From Spirochaetales bacterium (GTDB lineage: Bacteria; Spirochaetota; Spirochaetia; DSM-2461): DNA of 55,025 nucleotides. The translations under genes and the position numbers were made by a program. Below are positions 6,730 through 15,348 of this stretch, piece by piece. The number at the start of each line of letters is the position of its first letter. The first letter of the stretch is position 1. The DNA lies in assembly GCA_016936555.1 (NCBI GenBank), contig JAFGXR010000116.1:1-55025 (forward strand). The letters are read 5' to 3'. The notes under the pieces were generated by a model that saw only the letters and a program-made list of their open reading frames with translations, did not search any database and had not been told where the DNA came from.

Positions 6730-9342
6730 ATGAGTGAAAAGAAAACGACAGATCGGAAAGATGACAGCCTTGAAAAGCTGGACAAACTGATTGCCGCGGT
6801 CAGCGAAGCCCAGAACCGTTATGCCGCCTATACCCAGGAACAGGTCGATGATATTTTCAGGATTTCGGCAATAGCGGCCAATGAACAGCGGATCCGACTC
6901 GCCAAAGAGGCTGTTGCCGAAACGGGAATGGGTATCGTCGAAGACAAGGTTATTAAAAATCACTTTGCCTCGGAATTCATCTTCAACAAATACAAGGATA
7001 TGAAAACCTGCGGGTTCCTGGAAGAGGACAGCAGCTACGGAATCAAGAAGGTGGCCGAGCCTCTCGGCGTTATCTGCGGGATCATTCCCACGACTAATCC
7101 GACTTCCACTGTCATATTTAAGGCGCTAATCGCCCTTAAAACAAGAAACGCCATCATTTTCTCTCCCCACCCCCGGGCGAAGAAATGCACCATAGAAGCG
7201 GCGAAAGTCATCCGGGATGCGGCGGAGAGAGCCGGGGCTCCCAAAGGGCTGATCGGCTGGATCGACGAGCCCTCGCTGGAGCTTTCCAACCATATCATGA
7301 CGCATAAAAAAATCGCCCTGATTCTGGCGACCGGCGGTCCCGGCATGGTGAAAGCCGCCTATTCTTCGGGGCGCCCCGCTATCGGTGTCGGCGCCGGCAA
7401 CACGCCGGCTCTTATGGATGAAACGGCCGACGTCAAAATGGCGGTCAACTCTATCCTGATGAGCAAAACCTTTGATAACGGAGTCGTCTGCGCTTCCGAG
7501 CAGTCGGTTATCGTCCACAAATCCCTGTACGAAGAAGTAAAAAAGGAATTCACAGAAAGGGGAGCTCTCCTTCTGAACAAGGAACAGACCGACAAGCTGA
7601 GAAAAGTGATTCTCGATCCCGAAAGGGGAACCATTAATCCGGGCATCGTCGGTCAGAGAGCGGCCAAGATAGCTCAGATCGCCGGATTTTCCGTTCCCGA
7701 AGAGACCAAGGTCCTGATCGGCGAGGTAAAGGAAATTTCCCCCGGCGAGCCTATGGCCCATGAAAAGCTGAGTCCCTGCCTGGCTCTCTACAAATGCGAC
7801 TCTTTCGAAGAGGGGCTGGCTATGGCCCGGGACCTGGTCGTTCTGGGAGGAATCGGCCATACCTCTGTCCTCTACACAGATAAGAACAATCAGGACAGGA
7901 TCAGGCAGTTCGGCTCGGAAATCAAAACCGGACGGGTTCTCATCAATATGCCTTCCTCTCAGGGAGCTATCGGAGATATTTACAATTTCATGCTCGAACC
8001 GTCTCTGACTCTGGGCTGCGGAAGCTGGGGCGGAAACTCGGTCAGTGAAAACGTGGGAGTCAAACATCTTATGAATATCAAAACAGTCGCTGAAAGAAGA
8101 GAAAATATGCTCTGGTTTAAAATCCCCTCCAAAATCTACTTCAAATACGGCTGTCTTCCTCTGGCCCTGCGGGAGCTGGAAGGGAAGAAGCGCTGTTTTA
8201 TCGTAACGGACTCCTATCTCTATGATCATGGTTTCGTGGATAAAATCACTTCGGTTCTCAAGGAGACCGGAATCGACTGTCAGGTCTTCCATCAGGTCAA
8301 GCCGGATCCCTGTCTTTCCACGATCAATCAGGGGCTTGAGCTGCTGCGGTCCTTCAATCCCGATGTGATTATCGGATTCGGAGGGGGATCTCCCATGGAT
8401 GCGGCCAAGATCATGTGGCTTCTCTATGAACATCCCGAGCTCTCTTTCGAGGGGCTGGCGCTTCGCTTTATGGATATCGAAAAGAGAATTTACTCCCTTC
8501 CTTCGACCGGGAATAAAGCCTTCTTCACAGCTATACCGACAACTTCCGGTACCGGTTCTGAAGTGACCCCGTTCTCCGTCGTCACAGATGACCGGGCCAA
8601 TATGAAATACCCCATAGCGGATTACGCCCTGACGCCCGATATGGCCATCATCGATCCGGAGCTTGTCATGTCCATGCCCGGGAGCCTGACCGCCGCCTCG
8701 GGAATCGATGCGGTGACCCATGCCATCGAAGCTTTCTCTTCGGTCCTGGCGTCGGATTTCACCAACGGGCTGGCTCTCGAATCTCTGCGGATTCTCTTTA
8801 AATATCTCCCTATTTCCTTTAAGGAAGGGGATAAAAATTCCAAAGCCCGAGAAAAGGTTCACAACGCCGCGACTATGGCGGGAATGGCCTTCGCCAATGC
8901 TTTTCTGGGAATCTGCCACTCCATGGCCCATAAGCTGGGAGCCCGCTTCCATATCCCCCATGGAGTGGCCAACGCCCTCCTCATCACCCATGTCATCGAC
9001 TTCAACGCCGTGGAGAATCCCGTCAAGCAGACGGCTTTCCCCCAGTACGAATACCCGACTGCGGCTTCCCGTTATGCCCGTATTGCCGACTATCTGCAGC
9101 TCGGCGGAAAGAACGACGGACAGAAGGTGGGCAATTTAATCAAAGCCATTGAAGATCTTCGTCAGAAACTGGATGTACCGGCATCAATCAAACAGTATGG
9201 AATCTCCGAGGAAGATTTTATGGAGGCGGTGGACGAGCTTTCCGAACAGGCCTTCGATGATCAGTGCACGGGGGCCAACCCCCGCTATCCCATGATCAGC
9301 GAAATCAGAGATCTCTATCTGAAGGCCTATTACGGGAAATAG
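6730..9342 (+). CDS. adhE: bifunctional acetaldehyde/alcohol dehydrogenase AdhE
   Basis: 870-residue fusion that reduces acetyl-CoA to acetaldehyde and then ethanol, regenerating two NAD+. The N-terminal CoA-acylating aldehyde dehydrogenase domain (about 1-440) has the catalytic Cys at C254 in NGVVCASEQS. The C-terminal iron-dependent alcohol dehydrogenase has GGGSPMDAAK near 550 and the iron-binding histidines in HAIEAF, HSMAHKLG and HIPHG (about 660-745). AGGAG lies 9 bp before the ATG. The probable Rex operator upstream and the terminator-like hairpin downstream make it a redox-controlled unit. Length and motifs are complete, so the enzyme should be active. Confidence 0.97.
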   Translation: MSEKKTTDRKDDSLEKLDKLIAAVSEAQNRYAAYTQEQVDDIFRISAIAANEQRIRLAKEAVAETGMGIVEDKVIKNHFASEFIFNKYKDMKTCGFLEEDSSYGIKKVAEPLGVICGIIPTTNPTSTVIFKALIALKTRNAIIFSPHPRAKKCTIEAAKVIRDAAERAGAPKGLIGWIDEPSLELSNHIMTHKKIALILATGGPGMVKAAYSSGRPAIGVGAGNTPALMDETADVKMAVNSILMSKTFDNGVVCASEQSVIVHKSLYEEVKKEFTERGALLLNKEQTDKLRKVILDPERGTINPGIVGQRAAKIAQIAGFSVPEETKVLIGEVKEISPGEPMAHEKLSPCLALYKCDSFEEGLAMARDLVVLGGIGHTSVLYTDKNNQDRIRQFGSEIKTGRVLINMPSSQGAIGDIYNFMLEPSLTLGCGSWGGNSVSENVGVKHLMNIKTVAERRENMLWFKIPSKIYFKYGCLPLALRELEGKKRCFIVTDSYLYDHGFVDKITSVLKETGIDCQVFHQVKPDPCLSTINQGLELLRSFNPDVIIGFGGGSPMDAAKIMWLLYEHPELSFEGLALRFMDIEKRIYSLPSTGNKAFFTAIPTTSGTGSEVTPFSVVTDDRANMKYPIADYALTPDMAIIDPELVMSMPGSLTAASGIDAVTHAIEAFSSVLASDFTNGLALESLRILFKYLPISFKEGDKNSKAREKVHNAATMAGMAFANAFLGICHSMAHKLGARFHIPHGVANALLITHVIDFNAVENPVKQTAFPQYEYPTAASRYARIADYLQLGGKNDGQKVGNLIKAIEDLRQKLDVPASIKQYGISEEDFMEAVDELSEQAFDDQCTGANPRYPMISEIRDLYLKAYYGK

Positions 9343-9352
9343 CCCTACTGCC

Positions 9353-9393
9353 GGAGAACCCCGGGTCAGTCCTTTCCCGGGGGCTCTCCTTTT
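9353..9393 (+). terminator. terminator-like hairpin between adhE and the hydrogenase operon
   Basis: Long GC-rich stem (GGAGAACCCCGGG against CCCGGGG-GC-TCTCC) followed by only four T. It probably gives partial termination, reducing but not abolishing read-through into the hydrogenase genes, whose first ribosome site (GGAGG) follows at once. Confidence 0.65.
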
Positions 9394-9409
9394 AACCGGA
9401 GGAAACAGC

Positions 9410-9652
9410 ATGAAAGTACAGGTCGAGCTTTGTATGGGAAGCTCCTGCTTCGCCAGGGGAAACAGCCGGATTCTCGGCTTTCTGGAGCGGTATATCGGTG
9501 AAGAGGGGCTGCAGGGCCGGGTCGAGATTACCGGACATCTGTGTTTAGGCAATTGTTCATCGGGGCCGGTTGTCCGCATCAACGGCACCGACTATTTCGA
9601 TCTGAAGGAAAAGGAACTGGCCGGGCTTGTCGAGGAGGCTCTTCATGAGTAG
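9410..9652 (+). CDS. NuoE-like (2Fe-2S) thioredoxin-fold ferredoxin
   Basis: 80-residue stand-alone version of the thioredoxin-like [2Fe-2S] domain found in NuoE and HydC-type hydrogenase subunits. Four cysteines in the expected Cx4C...Cx3C order are C8, C13, C45 and C49. It is a small electron carrier or docking protein for the hydrogenase encoded immediately downstream, whose ATG lies inside its last codons (8-bp overlap). A second paralogue occurs three genes later. The start is fixed by GGAGG at about 9 bp. Confidence 0.87.
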   Translation: MKVQVELCMGSSCFARGNSRILGFLERYIGEEGLQGRVEITGHLCLGNCSSGPVVRINGTDYFDLKEKELAGLVEEALHE

Positions 9653-11393
9653 CAGCAGACAGCCCGTGTACACGGAAAAAACAAAATGCCGCGACTGTTA
9701 CAAGTGCGTGCGCTATTGTCCGGTTAAAGCCATCAAGGTCGAGGAAAACAGCGCCCGCATTATAGATGAACTGTGTATTTACTGCGGACGCTGCGTCGAT
9801 ATCTGTCCCAGTCACGCCAAAAAAGTCCGGAACGATGTTCCGGAAGTGAAAAAGCTTATCCGTTCGGGCCGGAAGGTCGTTCTGTCTCTGGCTCCCAGCT
9901 GGTCGACTGGCATTTTCGGAACCCGCGAAGAACTGACCGACTCCTTCCGGTCTCTGGGATTTCATGCTGTTTCGGAAACGGCTTTGGGGGCTGAACTTGT
10001 TTCCTCCTGGACGGCCGGCCGAATGGAAGATACCCGGGACATGATGATTTCTTCGGCCTGCCCGACAGTGAATGAGCTGTTCAGAAAGTATTATCCCCGG
10101 TATCTCGATAACCTGTCTAAAGCTCCCTCTCCTCTGGAGGCTCATGCACACTTTTTGAAAAAGCTGATGGGAGAGGACATCGCGGTAGTTTTTGCCGGTC
10201 CCTGCATCGCGAAAAAACTGGAGGCCGACAATCGGGATTCCGCCATAGATTTTGCCCTGACATTTGATGAAGTCTCCCAATGGCTGGAGGAATCCCCTCA
10301 AATCCTGTCGCGGTCGCCCTCTGATGGAAGCTCCGATTTTTATCCCTGTCAGGCTGTTTCCGGTTCGCTCTATGCCATGGAGGGGGGGATGATCCGATCC
10401 CTTGAGGAGGGCCGTGCCCATCGGAAGAGGACCATGGTTCCCCTTTCGGGAATGGTTCACATTATGGAAGCCCTCGATGAAATGGACGGAAAGGATAATA
10501 TTCTCCTGGAATTGCTCTCCTGCCCCGGAGGATGTGTTAACGGGTCGGGATTCAAGAACCGCGGGAACCAGTTCGCCTACAGGAAAAACAGTCTCGACCA
10601 CTTTGACAGAGCTCTGGCCAGATCATTTGCTCCGTCGCCTGTTCTCAAGCTGGCTGAAGAACTGCATCTTCAACTGCCCTTGAAAAATATAGAGCCCGCA
10701 GAGGTTCAAACGGATGATTCCTTTACCGGAGAGTTAATTGAGGAAGCCCTTCACGATCTGGGAAAGGAAAGAGAAGAGGACCGCCTCGATTGCGGGGGGT
10801 GCGGGTATAATTCCTGCCGGGATTTCGCCGTCGCCTACCTGAAAAAGATGGGAGAGAAACCCATGTGTGTTACCAATATGCGCAAGCGGGCCCAGAAAAA
10901 AGTCGATATGCTTCTCAGAACCCTTCCCATGGGCGTTGTCATCGTCAACAGAAGACATCAGATCGTCGAATGCAACAGCGGATTCGCCTCTCTGTTCGCC
11001 GACCCCGGTTCCATCTGCGACGCCGAATATGTCAAACGCCACAGCGATCTGCCCCTTATCAATTTCGTCGATCTCACGTCCTGTCTCGATGATATTCTGT
11101 CTGACCGGAAGAGTCTCTTCGAGGAGAGGCTGAAAATAAAGGGGAAGTTTCTCAAGATCACCTTTTTCTCTATCGATAAGGGCCATCTGGCGGGAGTCAT
11201 CATCCAGGATATAACCAGCGCTTCGGTCAAGCGCGAGGATGTGATCCGGAAAGCCGAGGAAGTTATCAGTAAAAACCTTCAGAACGTCCAGCAGATCGCT
11301 TCGCTGCTCGGAGAAAATGCGGCCGAAACGGAAATCATTCTCAGGTCCCTCACCGACCAGTTCCAGTTTACGGCTTCGGAGGGGAAGCCGTGA
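9645..11393 (+). CDS. sensory [FeFe] hydrogenase with C-terminal Fe-S and PAS domains (HydS/HfsB-like)
   Basis: 582 residues. Two N-terminal 4Fe-4S ferredoxin motifs (CRDCYKCVRYCP, CIYCGRCVDICP) precede an H-cluster domain: loop 1 SSACP (C139), loop 2 GPCIAKKLE (C about 187), loop 3 SCPGGCVNG (about 292-297). A further 4Fe-4S motif DCGGCGYNSC lies near 382-391, followed by a PAS domain (about 415-520). The proton-relay Cys of catalytic enzymes (first C of TSCCP) is Ala138 here, as known for group C/D sensory hydrogenases. It should bind H2 but turn over slowly, passing a redox or H2 signal through PAS. The neighbouring SpoIIE phosphatase is the likely output. The ATG at 9645 is chosen for GAGGAGG upstream. 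Confidence 0.9.
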   Translation: MSSSRQPVYTEKTKCRDCYKCVRYCPVKAIKVEENSARIIDELCIYCGRCVDICPSHAKKVRNDVPEVKKLIRSGRKVVLSLAPSWSTGIFGTREELTDSFRSLGFHAVSETALGAELVSSWTAGRMEDTRDMMISSACPTVNELFRKYYPRYLDNLSKAPSPLEAHAHFLKKLMGEDIAVVFAGPCIAKKLEADNRDSAIDFALTFDEVSQWLEESPQILSRSPSDGSSDFYPCQAVSGSLYAMEGGMIRSLEEGRAHRKRTMVPLSGMVHIMEALDEMDGKDNILLELLSCPGGCVNGSGFKNRGNQFAYRKNSLDHFDRALARSFAPSPVLKLAEELHLQLPLKNIEPAEVQTDDSFTGELIEEALHDLGKEREEDRLDCGGCGYNSCRDFAVAYLKKMGEKPMCVTNMRKRAQKKVDMLLRTLPMGVVIVNRRHQIVECNSGFASLFADPGSICDAEYVKRHSDLPLINFVDLTSCLDDILSDRKSLFEERLKIKGKFLKITFFSIDKGHLAGVIIQDITSASVKREDVIRKAEEVISKNLQNVQQIASLLGENAAETEIILRSLTDQFQFTASEGKP

Positions 11394-12583
11394 GCTATTT
11401 CATTGAAGTGGACTACTCCCAATATTTTAAAGACGGGCAGAGTATAGGAGGCGATGTATTTCTTCTCTCCAGGGGAGAGGAGAGGGACAGGATCATCTGC
11501 ACTCTTTCCGACGGGCTGGGCAGCGGAGTCAAAGCCAATGTCCTGGCCAACCTGACGGCTCATATGGCTCAGAAATATGCCGCCAGTTCCATCGATATGG
11601 TGAAATCCGCGGAAATTATCATGAATACTCTACCTGTTTGCCGGGAGAGAAAAATCAGCTATTCCACCTTTACCATCCTGCGAATGGAAAATCTGAAAGA
11701 AGATAAAGTGCGGACATCCATTGTCGAGTACGACAATCCGGGATTCCTTCTTTTGCGGGGAGGGGCTTATGTTCATCCCGAAAAACAACGGCAGGAGCTC
11801 AAAAGGCCCGGAGCATTTAAAGATGAGAACCTCTTTCACACGGAGCTGGAACTGGAAGCGGGTGACAGGATCGTCTTTTTTACCGACGGGATCACCCAGG
11901 CCGGTCTGGGAACCAAACCGCTGCCTCTGGGCTGGAGGGAGGGAAATGTCAAAGAGTATATTCTGGATCTGGTAGAGAACCGGCCTGACATCTCCGCCTA
12001 TGAGCTGGCTTCGGCTGTAACGGCCAAAGCCAGGGCTCTCGATATATACAAAGCCAAGGATGATATCACCTGTGCCTCTGTCTATATCAGAAAACCGAGA
12101 CGGCTGATCGTATCCACCGGCCCGCCCATAGATGAATCGCGCGATGAAAGGCTGGTCGCTGCGATCCGTGATTTTGATGGACGGAAAGTTATCGCCGGGG
12201 GAACGACAGCTCAGATTTATTCGCGCATCGAAGGTAAAAAGCTCCAGGTGTCTCTTTCCGATTTCGACGGCGATCTTCCGCCCTGCGCCGCCATGGCGGG
12301 CATCGATCTGGTTTCGGAGGGGATGCTGACCCTCAACAGAATCGCCGAGCATCTGGAGACACGGATTTCTCTCCATGAGCTGCCGCACAACAGTGCCGGA
12401 CGGTTCCTCAAGCTCCTTCTCGAAAGCGACAGGGTCCGGTTTCTCGTGGGGACGAAAATAAACGACGCTCATCAGGACCCCAGCATCCCCTTTGAAATCG
12501 GTATCAGGCGTTCCATTATCGGGCGCATTATCAAGGCTCTCGAAGAGAATTATCTCAAAGAGACGGAACTGGAATTTATTTAG
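11390..12583 (+). CDS. SpoIIE/PP2C-type serine phosphatase
   Basis: 397 residues. The N-terminal ~210 residues form a PP2C-like SpoIIE domain with metal-binding aspartates in LSDGLGSG (about residue 43) and FFTDGITQAG (about 165). A C-terminal region (about 240-397, STGPPIDESRDERLV to the end) is not recognised by me but begins like a second conserved module. Such phosphatases dephosphorylate anti-sigma-antagonist-like partners. The GTG start overlaps the hydrogenase TGA (GTGA), implying coupled synthesis and a joint function: the PAS-hydrogenase probably controls its activity. A matching HATPase kinase is not adjacent but is encoded at 27142. Confidence 0.85.
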   Translation: MSYFIEVDYSQYFKDGQSIGGDVFLLSRGEERDRIICTLSDGLGSGVKANVLANLTAHMAQKYAASSIDMVKSAEIIMNTLPVCRERKISYSTFTILRMENLKEDKVRTSIVEYDNPGFLLLRGGAYVHPEKQRQELKRPGAFKDENLFHTELELEAGDRIVFFTDGITQAGLGTKPLPLGWREGNVKEYILDLVENRPDISAYELASAVTAKARALDIYKAKDDITCASVYIRKPRRLIVSTGPPIDESRDERLVAAIRDFDGRKVIAGGTTAQIYSRIEGKKLQVSLSDFDGDLPPCAAMAGIDLVSEGMLTLNRIAEHLETRISLHELPHNSAGRFLKLLLESDRVRFLVGTKINDAHQDPSIPFEIGIRRSIIGRIIKALEENYLKETELEFI

Positions 12584-12602
12584 CTCTGCAAGGAGAGTGT
12601 TT

Positions 12603-12869
12603 ATGGAAAAAATCATTGTTGAAATTTGTACGGGCACGGCCTGTTTTGTTATGGGATCGGGAAAGCTTCTGTCTATTGAAGAGTCGTTGCCAGCCAATAT
12701 CCGCGATTACGTGGAGGTTCAACCGGTCCTCTGTTGCGGGCTGTGCAGGGACTGGACCAATTCAAAACCTCCCGTCGTTTCCGTTGCCGGAAAAATGATT
12801 GCCGGTGCCGATGAAGAGAAAATTATAAAGGCCGTTATGGCTGCCCTGGAAGGAGGTAACCTATGCTGA
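12603..12869 (+). CDS. NuoE-like (2Fe-2S) thioredoxin-fold ferredoxin (second copy)
   Basis: 88-residue paralogue of the protein at 9410. Cysteines C9 and C14 (ICTGTACFVMG) and a later CCGLC group give the four ligands of a [2Fe-2S] cluster in a thioredoxin-like fold. It overlaps the next hydrogenase by 7 bp and has its own AAGGAG site, so it is probably the dedicated electron carrier of the downstream catalytic hydrogenase. The first copy would serve the sensory one. Confidence 0.85.
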   Translation: MEKIIVEICTGTACFVMGSGKLLSIEESLPANIRDYVEVQPVLCCGLCRDWTNSKPPVVSVAGKMIAGADEEKIIKAVMAALEGGNLC

Positions 12870-14239
12870 CGGAAAAGAATCAGTACAGTTACCTCCGGAA
12901 AGAGCTTCTCACCCGTTTTTTCACATTTCTTTTCGAGAGCAAAAATCCCCTGGAAATCAATAAGATCCCCTATGAAATGATTCCTTCGGGAGGAGATCCC
13001 CGGCGGTGCTGCATCTATAAAGACAGGGAAATGATCAAGTACCGGCTCCTGTCGCTTATGGGGTACGATTTATCGGAAAGTTTTGATGAAAGCCCCTCTC
13101 TCTACGAGTTTTTCAACCGCTGCGGCAAGGACCGGGCACCGGCTCTTCCCCCCCTCTCTGTCATCACGGCAGCCTGCAGCTCCTGCCGTAGCAAACAGTA
13201 CCGCGTTACGGAGCTCTGCCGCGGATGTCTGGCCCGCCCCTGTCAGACAATCTGCCCCGCCGATGCCATTTCCATGAAAAGCGGAAAGGCTTTGATCGAT
13301 GGCGAAAAATGCATTAACTGCGGAAAATGCCGGGAGTCCTGTCCCTACAGCGCCATAGTCTATATTCCCGTGCCCTGCGAAGAGGTCTGCCCGGTCGGCG
13401 CCATTATAAAAAAAGAAGGCCATGCCATAGAGATCGACCGGGACAAATGTATCTCCTGCGGACGCTGTACGCGGTCCTGCCCGTTCGGAGCCATCGTGGA
13501 GAAAAGCCATATTGTGCCGCTGGTCGCTGCGATAAAACAGAAAAAAGACATGACCCTGATGATAGCTCCATCGCTTTACGATCAGCTTCCGGGAGCGGAC
13601 AGTCAGATTCTGGCGGCGTTGAAAGCCGCGGGATTCTCACGGGTTTACGAGCTTCAGGAAGCCGCGGAAATCGTGGCGGAAGAGGAGGGAAAAGAGCTAC
13701 TGGAGAGGATGGAGAACGGTCAGTCCTTCATGACGACATCCTGCTGTCCCGCCTATGTGGAGACAGTAAAAAAGCATATACCGGAACTGGCTTCCCATGT
13801 ATCGGATACTCCTTCGCCCATGATGGCCGGGGCGCGGATCCTGAGAGAAAAATACCCAGGTACAACGATTGTCTTTGCCGGACCCTGCCTGGCAAAAAAG
13901 GTTGAGGCTTATGAAAAAGGGGGTGTTGATCTCGTTTTGAACTTTGAAGAACTGGGAACGCTTCTTATTGCGAAATCGGTTGAAATCCTTGATTATCCCG
14001 CTGCTGAAGAAGTGACCTCTTTCGCCTTGGGAAGAGGGTTTGCCCGGTCCGGCGGAGTGGGAAAAGCTGTCAAAGCCTCGCTCGAAGAGGACATTCACTG
14101 TTCTCAGATAGACGGTCTATCGGTTAAAACAATCCGTTTGATGAAAACATGGATTAAAAAAGCACCCGAAGGCAGACTCGTCGAAGTCATGGCTTGTGAA
14201 GGAGGTTGCAGCAGGGGGCCCTGTTCTCTTAATTCATAA
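12863..14239 (+). CDS. monomeric [FeFe] hydrogenase, catalytic (group B-like) type
   Basis: 458 residues. After a ~95-residue unassigned N-terminus come three ferredoxin-type cluster motifs (CRGCLARPCQTICP, CINCGKCRESCP with CEEVCP, CISCGRCTRSCP; about 110-215). The H-cluster domain follows: TTSCCPAY with both cysteines (294-295), GPCLAKKVEA (about 341) and MACEGGCSRGPC (about 444-453). The proton-relay Cys is kept, so this enzyme should produce or oxidise H2, probably re-oxidising ferredoxin. The protein stops six residues after the GGC motif, shorter than relatives that continue past this loop, and the gene overlaps the convergent GGDEF gene by 11 bp. HydEFG maturases are not in the window. 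Confidence 0.88.
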   Translation: MLTEKNQYSYLRKELLTRFFTFLFESKNPLEINKIPYEMIPSGGDPRRCCIYKDREMIKYRLLSLMGYDLSESFDESPSLYEFFNRCGKDRAPALPPLSVITAACSSCRSKQYRVTELCRGCLARPCQTICPADAISMKSGKALIDGEKCINCGKCRESCPYSAIVYIPVPCEEVCPVGAIIKKEGHAIEIDRDKCISCGRCTRSCPFGAIVEKSHIVPLVAAIKQKKDMTLMIAPSLYDQLPGADSQILAALKAAGFSRVYELQEAAEIVAEEEGKELLERMENGQSFMTTSCCPAYVETVKKHIPELASHVSDTPSPMMAGARILREKYPGTTIVFAGPCLAKKVEAYEKGGVDLVLNFEELGTLLIAKSVEILDYPAAEEVTSFALGRGFARSGGVGKAVKASLEEDIHCSQIDGLSVKTIRLMKTWIKKAPEGRLVEVMACEGGCSRGPCSLNS

Positions 14240-15131
14240 CCGGCAGAGCGGTGATAATTTTATCTTTGCCGGCATGTTTCGCTTTGTAGAGAAGGATATC
14301 GGTTTTTTCGATAAACTCGTTGAGGTTCTCTTTATTCAGAGTGGAAACGCCGCCGCTGAGTGTTATTCTCATTTCCGAATTATCCCATTTCAGATCTCTG
14401 ACGGACATGCGGATTTTTTCGGCCACCTTGAAAGCGGAATCGTGGTCCGTATTGGGCAGAATGACGATGAATTCTTCTCCTCCGTACCGGCCGGCGACAT
14501 CCTCTTCCCGGATGATATCTTTGATGGATCGCGAGACTTTCTGCAGAACCTTGTCGCCCTGTTTGTGGCCGAATGTGTCATTGATCCGTTTGAAGTTATC
14601 CAGGTCGAACATGATCAGAGACAGATTCAGCTCATGGCGTTTCGTATTGCTGATTTCCTCCATCAATCTCTCGTGGATATAGGAGTGATTGTAGAGCTGA
14701 GTCAGGCCATCGGTCAGAGCCATCTGTTTGAGATAATCGCGGTTGTGCTTGACTTCAAGATGATTGCGGACCCGTGCTATGAGTTCCGATCCGTTAAATG
14801 GTTTGGTAACATAATCGATGGCTCCGCAGTCGAATCCTTTTACTTTATCTTCCGGCAGAATATTCCCCGTCAGAAAAATAACGGGCGTGTCTCTCGTTTC
14901 ATAGGATTCTTTCAGAGCCGAACAAAGCTCATAGCCATTCATGTCGGGCATATTAATATCGAGAAGAAATAGATCGAATGATTTCAGGTCATCTCTGGTC
15001 AGAGCTTCCCTGCCGCTCGAGGCTGTTTCTACTTTGTATTGCTCATCAGTCAGGATACAATGAATGAGTTGACTGACCGCAGTGTCATCATCAACCACCA
15101 GAATGGAAGAAAGTGTACTATTATCGTTCAC
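14229..15131 (-). CDS. response regulator with GGDEF diguanylate cyclase domain
   Basis: 300 residues. The N-terminal receiver has the acidic pocket VVDDD, the phospho-acceptor Asp in LFLLDINMP (about 57), the Thr in FLTGN and the Lys in VTKPF. The C-terminal GGDEF domain carries the intact active site RYGGEEF and, five residues before it, an RxxD motif (REED) that matches the inhibitory c-di-GMP I-site. It should make c-di-GMP when phosphorylated and be product-inhibited. GTG at 15131 is chosen because GGAG precedes it and the receiver fold starts shortly after. No partner histidine kinase is adjacent. Its 3' end overlaps the hydrogenase gene. Confidence 0.94.
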   Translation of the reverse strand: MNDNSTLSSILVVDDDTAVSQLIHCILTDEQYKVETASSGREALTRDDLKSFDLFLLDINMPDMNGYELCSALKESYETRDTPVIFLTGNILPEDKVKGFDCGAIDYVTKPFNGSELIARVRNHLEVKHNRDYLKQMALTDGLTQLYNHSYIHERLMEEISNTKRHELNLSLIMFDLDNFKRINDTFGHKQGDKVLQKVSRSIKDIIREEDVAGRYGGEEFIVILPNTDHDSAFKVAEKIRMSVRDLKWDNSEMRITLSGGVSTLNKENLNEFIEKTDILLYKAKHAGKDKIITALPVMN

Positions 15132-15311
15132 TATTCTCTGCTCCGTAATGCATATAGATATTATCGGCCGATATACCAATGAGATAAATTACTTAAAATA
15201 TCTTACATCATATCGGAGTTTTTGGGTTATTTTTTTTAGAACGGGTAATCGATTTCCTGTTTTGCTTCAGTTTTTATTCAGTTCGCGAATGTTGAAAGGG
15301 CAGCGGACGAT

Positions 15312-15341
15312 AAAAATGACCGGATTGCTCCGGTCATTTTT
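15312..15341 (-). terminator. Rho-independent terminator after oadA
   Basis: 13-bp perfect stem (AAAAATGACCGGA and complement) with a 4-nt loop; reading on the minus strand it ends in a T-rich tract, 8 bp after the oadA stop. Confidence 0.88.
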
Positions 15342-15348
15342 ATTTTCA

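Noticed and set aside
7126-8991. 621-codon open frame on the minus strand
   Set aside because: It is antisense to adhE and its translation shows no known motif; adhE is certain.
9410-14239. Interpretation as a trimeric electron-bifurcating HydABC hydrogenase
   Set aside because: There is no NuoF-like flavin subunit; the small proteins are stand-alone NuoE-like domains, and the layout matches sensory/monomeric hydrogenase operons.
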